Shown: piece by piece, positions 44,901 to 46,481 of the stretch
How positions within the stretch are numbered: position 1 is the first letter of the stretch
Layout: each line of letters opens with the position of its first letter
Source: Chromera velia
Taxonomy: Eukaryota > Sar > Chromeraceae
Length of the DNA: 46,481 nucleotides
NCBI GenBank assembly: GCA_018398765.1
Contig: JAHBMJ010003175.1
Location: forward strand, 7,009-53,489
Direction: 5' to 3'
The notes under the pieces: generated by a model
What the model saw: the letters and a program-made list of their open reading frames with translations, nothing else
The model's database searches: none
Told to the model about the DNA's origin: nothing
Position numbers and translations under genes: made by a program

Positions 44901-46375
44901 GTGCACAAAGAGTTCTTTGAATAAGAAAAGAGACTGGAAGGACAAAAAAGAAAGTTGGAGCCAATTTGGTTTGGTCCCTTCGAGGTATAGAAAATGGTGA
45001 CAAGAAGAGCGTATGAGCTTATCTTCCCGGCAGGTGTACGCATTCACCCTGTAGTGAATGTAAGCTATTTGAAGAAGTATGTTAGAGAGCCGGGAGATCC
45101 TCCACCTGCAGTCAAACTCCCTAGATTTGAAGGACCGGAATATGAAGTGGAGGAGGTATTGGAATGGAGAAAAATCGGTGGAAAGTCGCATTATTTGGTG
45201 AGATGGAAGGGATTCAGAAAGGAAGATGCCTCATGGGAACCGGCAAAAAATCTTTCACGTGCAAAAAAAGCAATTACCGACTTTAAGAGAAGAAGAATGC
45301 AAAGGAAGTGAGGCCTGGGAGTGGATAGGCATGTGTGAGGGATGAGTTAGAGAAGGAGTTAGTAGAAAAGTTAGTGAGCTTCAAGGTGAGAGACAAATTA
45401 AGTAGGCGTGGACAAGCTGGACAAAGGAGATGGTGCTGGGCAGGTGACTGGTTGGATCTGGTCGGTTGTGGCATACCGATGTCCATGCATATTTCTCAAC
45501 TGATTGATACAGGCCTGAGTACTCAGCCAAGGAACTGAGCGTGGACGTCAGTTTGGCGGACAGGCATGTGTGAGGGGCGTGTCTGGGGCTGAGACGTCGG
45601 GCTGTATATGTGGCGGCACGAGAGGTGCTGCCGGGGTGTGAGCGCGCATAGTATAGGTACCGGGACCGGCTCGGAGACGGCTTGCCGCCGGGCCACGAGC
45701 GCGCGCGATCAAATCGATTTTAGTGAAGGCTGCTATGGGACGAGGCCAAATAAATGTAGTTAATGGTTCGAGCAGCCTGGTGCATGAAGTGATCAACAGA
45801 CTGTTTGACTGGCTAGATTGAACACTGATGCTTCTAGGTTAGACGTACCTTCAGACCACCATATAGCATTGTACTGTTCATCTTACATTCTTCACTTCCT
45901 GTCTTCAGTCCATTTTTTTTCCTTCATTAATTCGTTCTTTTTTTCTTTCCTCTTACTTTTTCCTTTGTTTTCTTTCTCTGTGTCCCCCTCCTTCCCCCTT
46001 TCCGTTTCTCTCTCTTTGAAATTCTTGTGCGCACGGGCCGGGGCGGGGGATTGGCAAGCGGGATCCGATCGCAAGGTCCCCTAGAGTTTGTAGGGTAGGC
46101 AGAAGGTTGGCACGGAGTTGACAGGAGCTTGATTTTATCTCCGACGTACTTGCATACAAAAATTTGTTAGTTATTCATCTTTATGGTCTTGGCATGATTC
46201 TGCTACACCGTTTCGATTGTCATTTATGCACTCCATGATTGCTGGCTGCTCTGCAGGGCTCTTTGAAATTCAGGGGGTCCCGGAGACGGAGGGAGCTGCT
46301 GGTGAGGTGCCCAATGCTGCTGCAGCTGTGGCAGCTGCAGTGAACGGCACGGGGGATTATGGAGGAGGACCTTAG
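38982..46375 (+). CDS. CCCH zinc-finger protein, 3 exons, last intron holds a retrotransposon
   Basis: Exons are 38982-39129, 39457-39642 and 46257-46375. Donors are GTTAGT and GTCAGT and both acceptors end in GCAG. Phases match at both junctions (phase 1), and the model totals 453 nt, about 150 residues with TAG. The protein has two cysteine-rich fingers: CKFYTRGQCGLSQEECDLSH (C-x7-C-x6-C-x3-H) and one split across exons 1 and 2 (C-x8-C-x8-C-x3-H, ending GKPCAYHHH). Such fingers usually bind RNA. They are followed by a charged helical stretch (RERKLITDMIKKQKVK) and an Ala/Gly-rich tail. The ATG at 38,982 is the first in frame, but an upstream exon could exist. The 6.6-kb last intron contains a gypsy element in the same orientation. 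The CCCH call is by spacing, and the second finger is unusual. Confidence 0.6.
39677..39681. repeat. Left target-site duplication of the LTR element (TTCTT)
   Basis: TTCTT immediately precedes the 5' LTR and is identical to 45,888-45,892 after the 3' LTR. Five bases is the usual duplication length for Ty3/gypsy integrases. Confidence 0.9.
39682..40000 (+). repeat. 5' LTR (319 bp)
   Basis: Begins TGTGAGGGG and ends CTTACA. It matches the 3' LTR over its whole length with 18 differences and no gap. All 18 are transitions. Confidence 0.95.
40003..40015 (+). other. Primer-binding site, possibly initiator-Met-like
   Basis: TGGCAGTAGAGCC starts two bases after the 5' LTR. A TGG start is required for pairing with a tRNA CCA end. 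It resembles the TGGTATCAGAGC sequence used with initiator tRNA-Met in many plant elements but differs at several bases, so the primer tRNA is uncertain. Confidence 0.5.
40057..41357 (+). pseudogene. gag pseudogene of the gypsy element
   Basis: Starts at ATG 40,057 (frame 1). The N-terminal part runs with Gln-rich helical repeats and has stops at 40,222 (TAA) and 40,303 (TAG). A single-base shift near 40,380 moves it to frame 2, where the capsid-type region begins (LVFSGKREELQRWLKDVEDF). Stops follow at 40,715, 40,952 and 41,228, all TAG. A zinc knuckle CFRCCLSGHSANRC (C-x2-C-x4-H-x4-C) lies at about 41,066-41,107, followed by a Gly/Arg-rich stretch. Frame 2 then continues without change into protease, so gag and pol appear to be one frame apart from the stops. 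Confidence 0.85.
41358..42772 (+). pseudogene. pol pseudogene: protease and N-terminal reverse transcriptase
   Basis: Same frame as gag. The aspartic protease site reads VLVDSRADNIYLD near 41,553-41,591, where the conserved DSG/DTG Gly is Arg (AGA), explicable by a G-to-A transition. A TGA at 41,834 interrupts the frame between protease and reverse transcriptase. Reverse transcriptase motifs follow: GFIRPSCSPYAALVLFVQKK, the DYTGLN segment, HPLP, and motif A as FFTALNLRQYYHQ, where the catalytic Asp position is Asn (AAT), again a possible G-to-A change. The frame is lost at about 42,699-42,707 by an apparent 4-base tandem duplication (TTGG). Confidence 0.88.
42681..44924 (+). pseudogene. pol pseudogene: C-terminal reverse transcriptase, RNase H, integrase
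   Basis: Continues in frame 0 after the shift. Visible are SFGLTNAPPA, the FIDD catalytic box (a YxDD variant), the RNase H region with FASRTMSPAEKNYHIKDKE and VADALSRK, a Glu/Lys/Arg-rich tether made of 18-bp tandem repeats (about 43,613-43,740), and integrase. The integrase zinc region has two His, but its first Cys position reads Tyr (VACYDVC where the family has CDVC). The D,D-E residues are present (SLDF, VSDRDPRF, DGQTER). A TAA at 44,922 stops this open frame, and the same frame continues beyond it. Confidence 0.9.
43613..43740 (+). repeat. 18-bp coding minisatellite in pol tether
   Basis: About seven imperfect 18-bp units encode a six-residue repeat of the type RETE(A/D)(N/K). They sit between RNase H and integrase. 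Confidence 0.85.
44925..45311 (+). pseudogene. Integrase C-terminal region with chromodomain
   Basis: Frame 0 continues after TAA 44,922, with a further TAG at 44,988. A GPFEV segment is followed by HPVVNVSYLKKY, and then a chromodomain: YEVEEVLEWRK, HYLVRWKGF, ASWEPAKNL. The aromatic residues expected to bind methylated histone tails (Tyr, Trp, Trp) are present. Chromodomains in this family direct integration to marked chromatin. The frame ends at TGA 45,309. Confidence 0.9.
45312..45568 (+). other. Internal 3' non-coding region of the gypsy element
   Basis: No coding frame is supportable. A GGCATGTGTGAGGG sequence near 45,328 resembles the sequence at the 3' LTR junction (45,564). An obvious purine-rich polypurine tract directly before the 3' LTR is not seen. 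Confidence 0.6.
45569..45887 (+). repeat. 3' LTR (319 bp)
   Basis: Same length and ends as the 5' LTR, with 18 transition differences and no gap. Confidence 0.95.
45888..45892. repeat. Right target-site duplication of the LTR element (TTCTT)
   Basis: Identical to 39,677-39,681. Confidence 0.9.
45893..46256 (+). other. Remainder of the host gene's last intron
   Basis: Pyrimidine-rich intron sequence leads to the CTCTGCAG acceptor of the final zinc-finger exon. The first part is rich in CTTT/TTCC repeats. Confidence 0.55.
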
Positions 46376-46481
46376 GCTAGCTGACGGAAAATATGGGGGT
46401 GACTTGATCAGAATAAGAGTATAGAATGGTAGAAAGAAGATGTTTTACTTACCAGAAAGAGAGAGGGGGGGGGGGGAGATA
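46376..46481. other. 3' flank of the zinc-finger gene and window end
   Basis: Likely 3' untranslated sequence. It ends with a GA run and a 12-base G run. No canonical AATAAA is seen. Confidence 0.4.

Larger units (their letters stand above)
39682..45887 (+). mobile_element. Full-length, inactivated Ty3/gypsy chromovirus-type LTR retrotransposon
   Basis: A 6,206-bp element bounded by two 319-bp LTRs (TG...CA) and a perfect 5-bp duplication. Order: 5' LTR, primer-binding site, gag with CCHC knuckle, protease, reverse transcriptase, RNase H, integrase, chromodomain, 3' LTR. This order with RNase H before integrase and a C-terminal chromodomain defines chromovirus-type Ty3/gypsy elements. Eight in-frame stop codons (40222, 40303, 40715, 40952, 41228, 41834, 44922, 44988) and two frameshifts (near 40,380 and near 42,700) make it non-functional. 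All eight stops are explicable by one transition from CAA, CAG or CGA (TGG at 41228 is also possible). It lies in an intron of the zinc-finger gene, in sense orientation. Confidence 0.93.

Overview
This is a eukaryotic nuclear window. It has multi-exon genes with GT-AG introns, a Ty3/gypsy LTR retrotransposon, satellite arrays and very many simple-sequence tracts. No bacterial or organellar gene is visible. My best inference is an alveolate alga, possibly a chromerid such as Chromera. The support is a MAP kinase whose activation segment resembles apicomplexan MAPK2, many short phase-variable introns, and a large repeat load. This is inference, not proof.

Layout. From 1 to about 15.7 kb no gene can be supported; the DNA is purine/pyrimidine-skewed, full of microsatellites, with one AT-rich island at about 1.68-2.26 kb. 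A MAP kinase gene of 8 exons lies on the minus strand at 15,699-20,133. It faces away from an intron-free 2-oxoglutarate/Fe(II) dioxygenase-like gene on the plus strand at 20,904-21,752, so the 770 bp between them may serve both. A minus-strand TMEM43/LUMA-like membrane protein gene ends at 22,617 and runs up to at least 25,054, with further coding exons to about 25,636-25,810. A poorly resolved plus-strand gene with a coiled-coil segment lies at about 26.6-28.2 kb. A non-coding repeat domain occupies 28.3-36.0 kb. It holds an inverted-repeat element (about 29.0-31.0 kb) and three arrays of a 41-bp satellite separated by a conserved module of about 277 bp. A small two-exon gene fragment sits at 37,119-37,425.

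The right end is a CCCH zinc-finger gene on the plus strand (38,982-46,375). Its last intron contains a complete chromodomain-bearing Ty3/gypsy element (39,682-45,887) with two 319-bp LTRs and a perfect 5-bp target-site duplication. The element is dead. It has eight in-frame nonsense codons, all explicable by single transitions, two frameshifts, and apparently lost protease, reverse transcriptase and integrase zinc-site residues. The two LTRs differ at 18 sites, all transitions, which points to deamination-driven decay.

The host genes show no operon-like linkage; each is an independent unit. Splice phases are consistent across the kinase and zinc-finger models, so those are the most reliable annotations. 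The first 15 kb and the 26-28 kb gene are the least certain.
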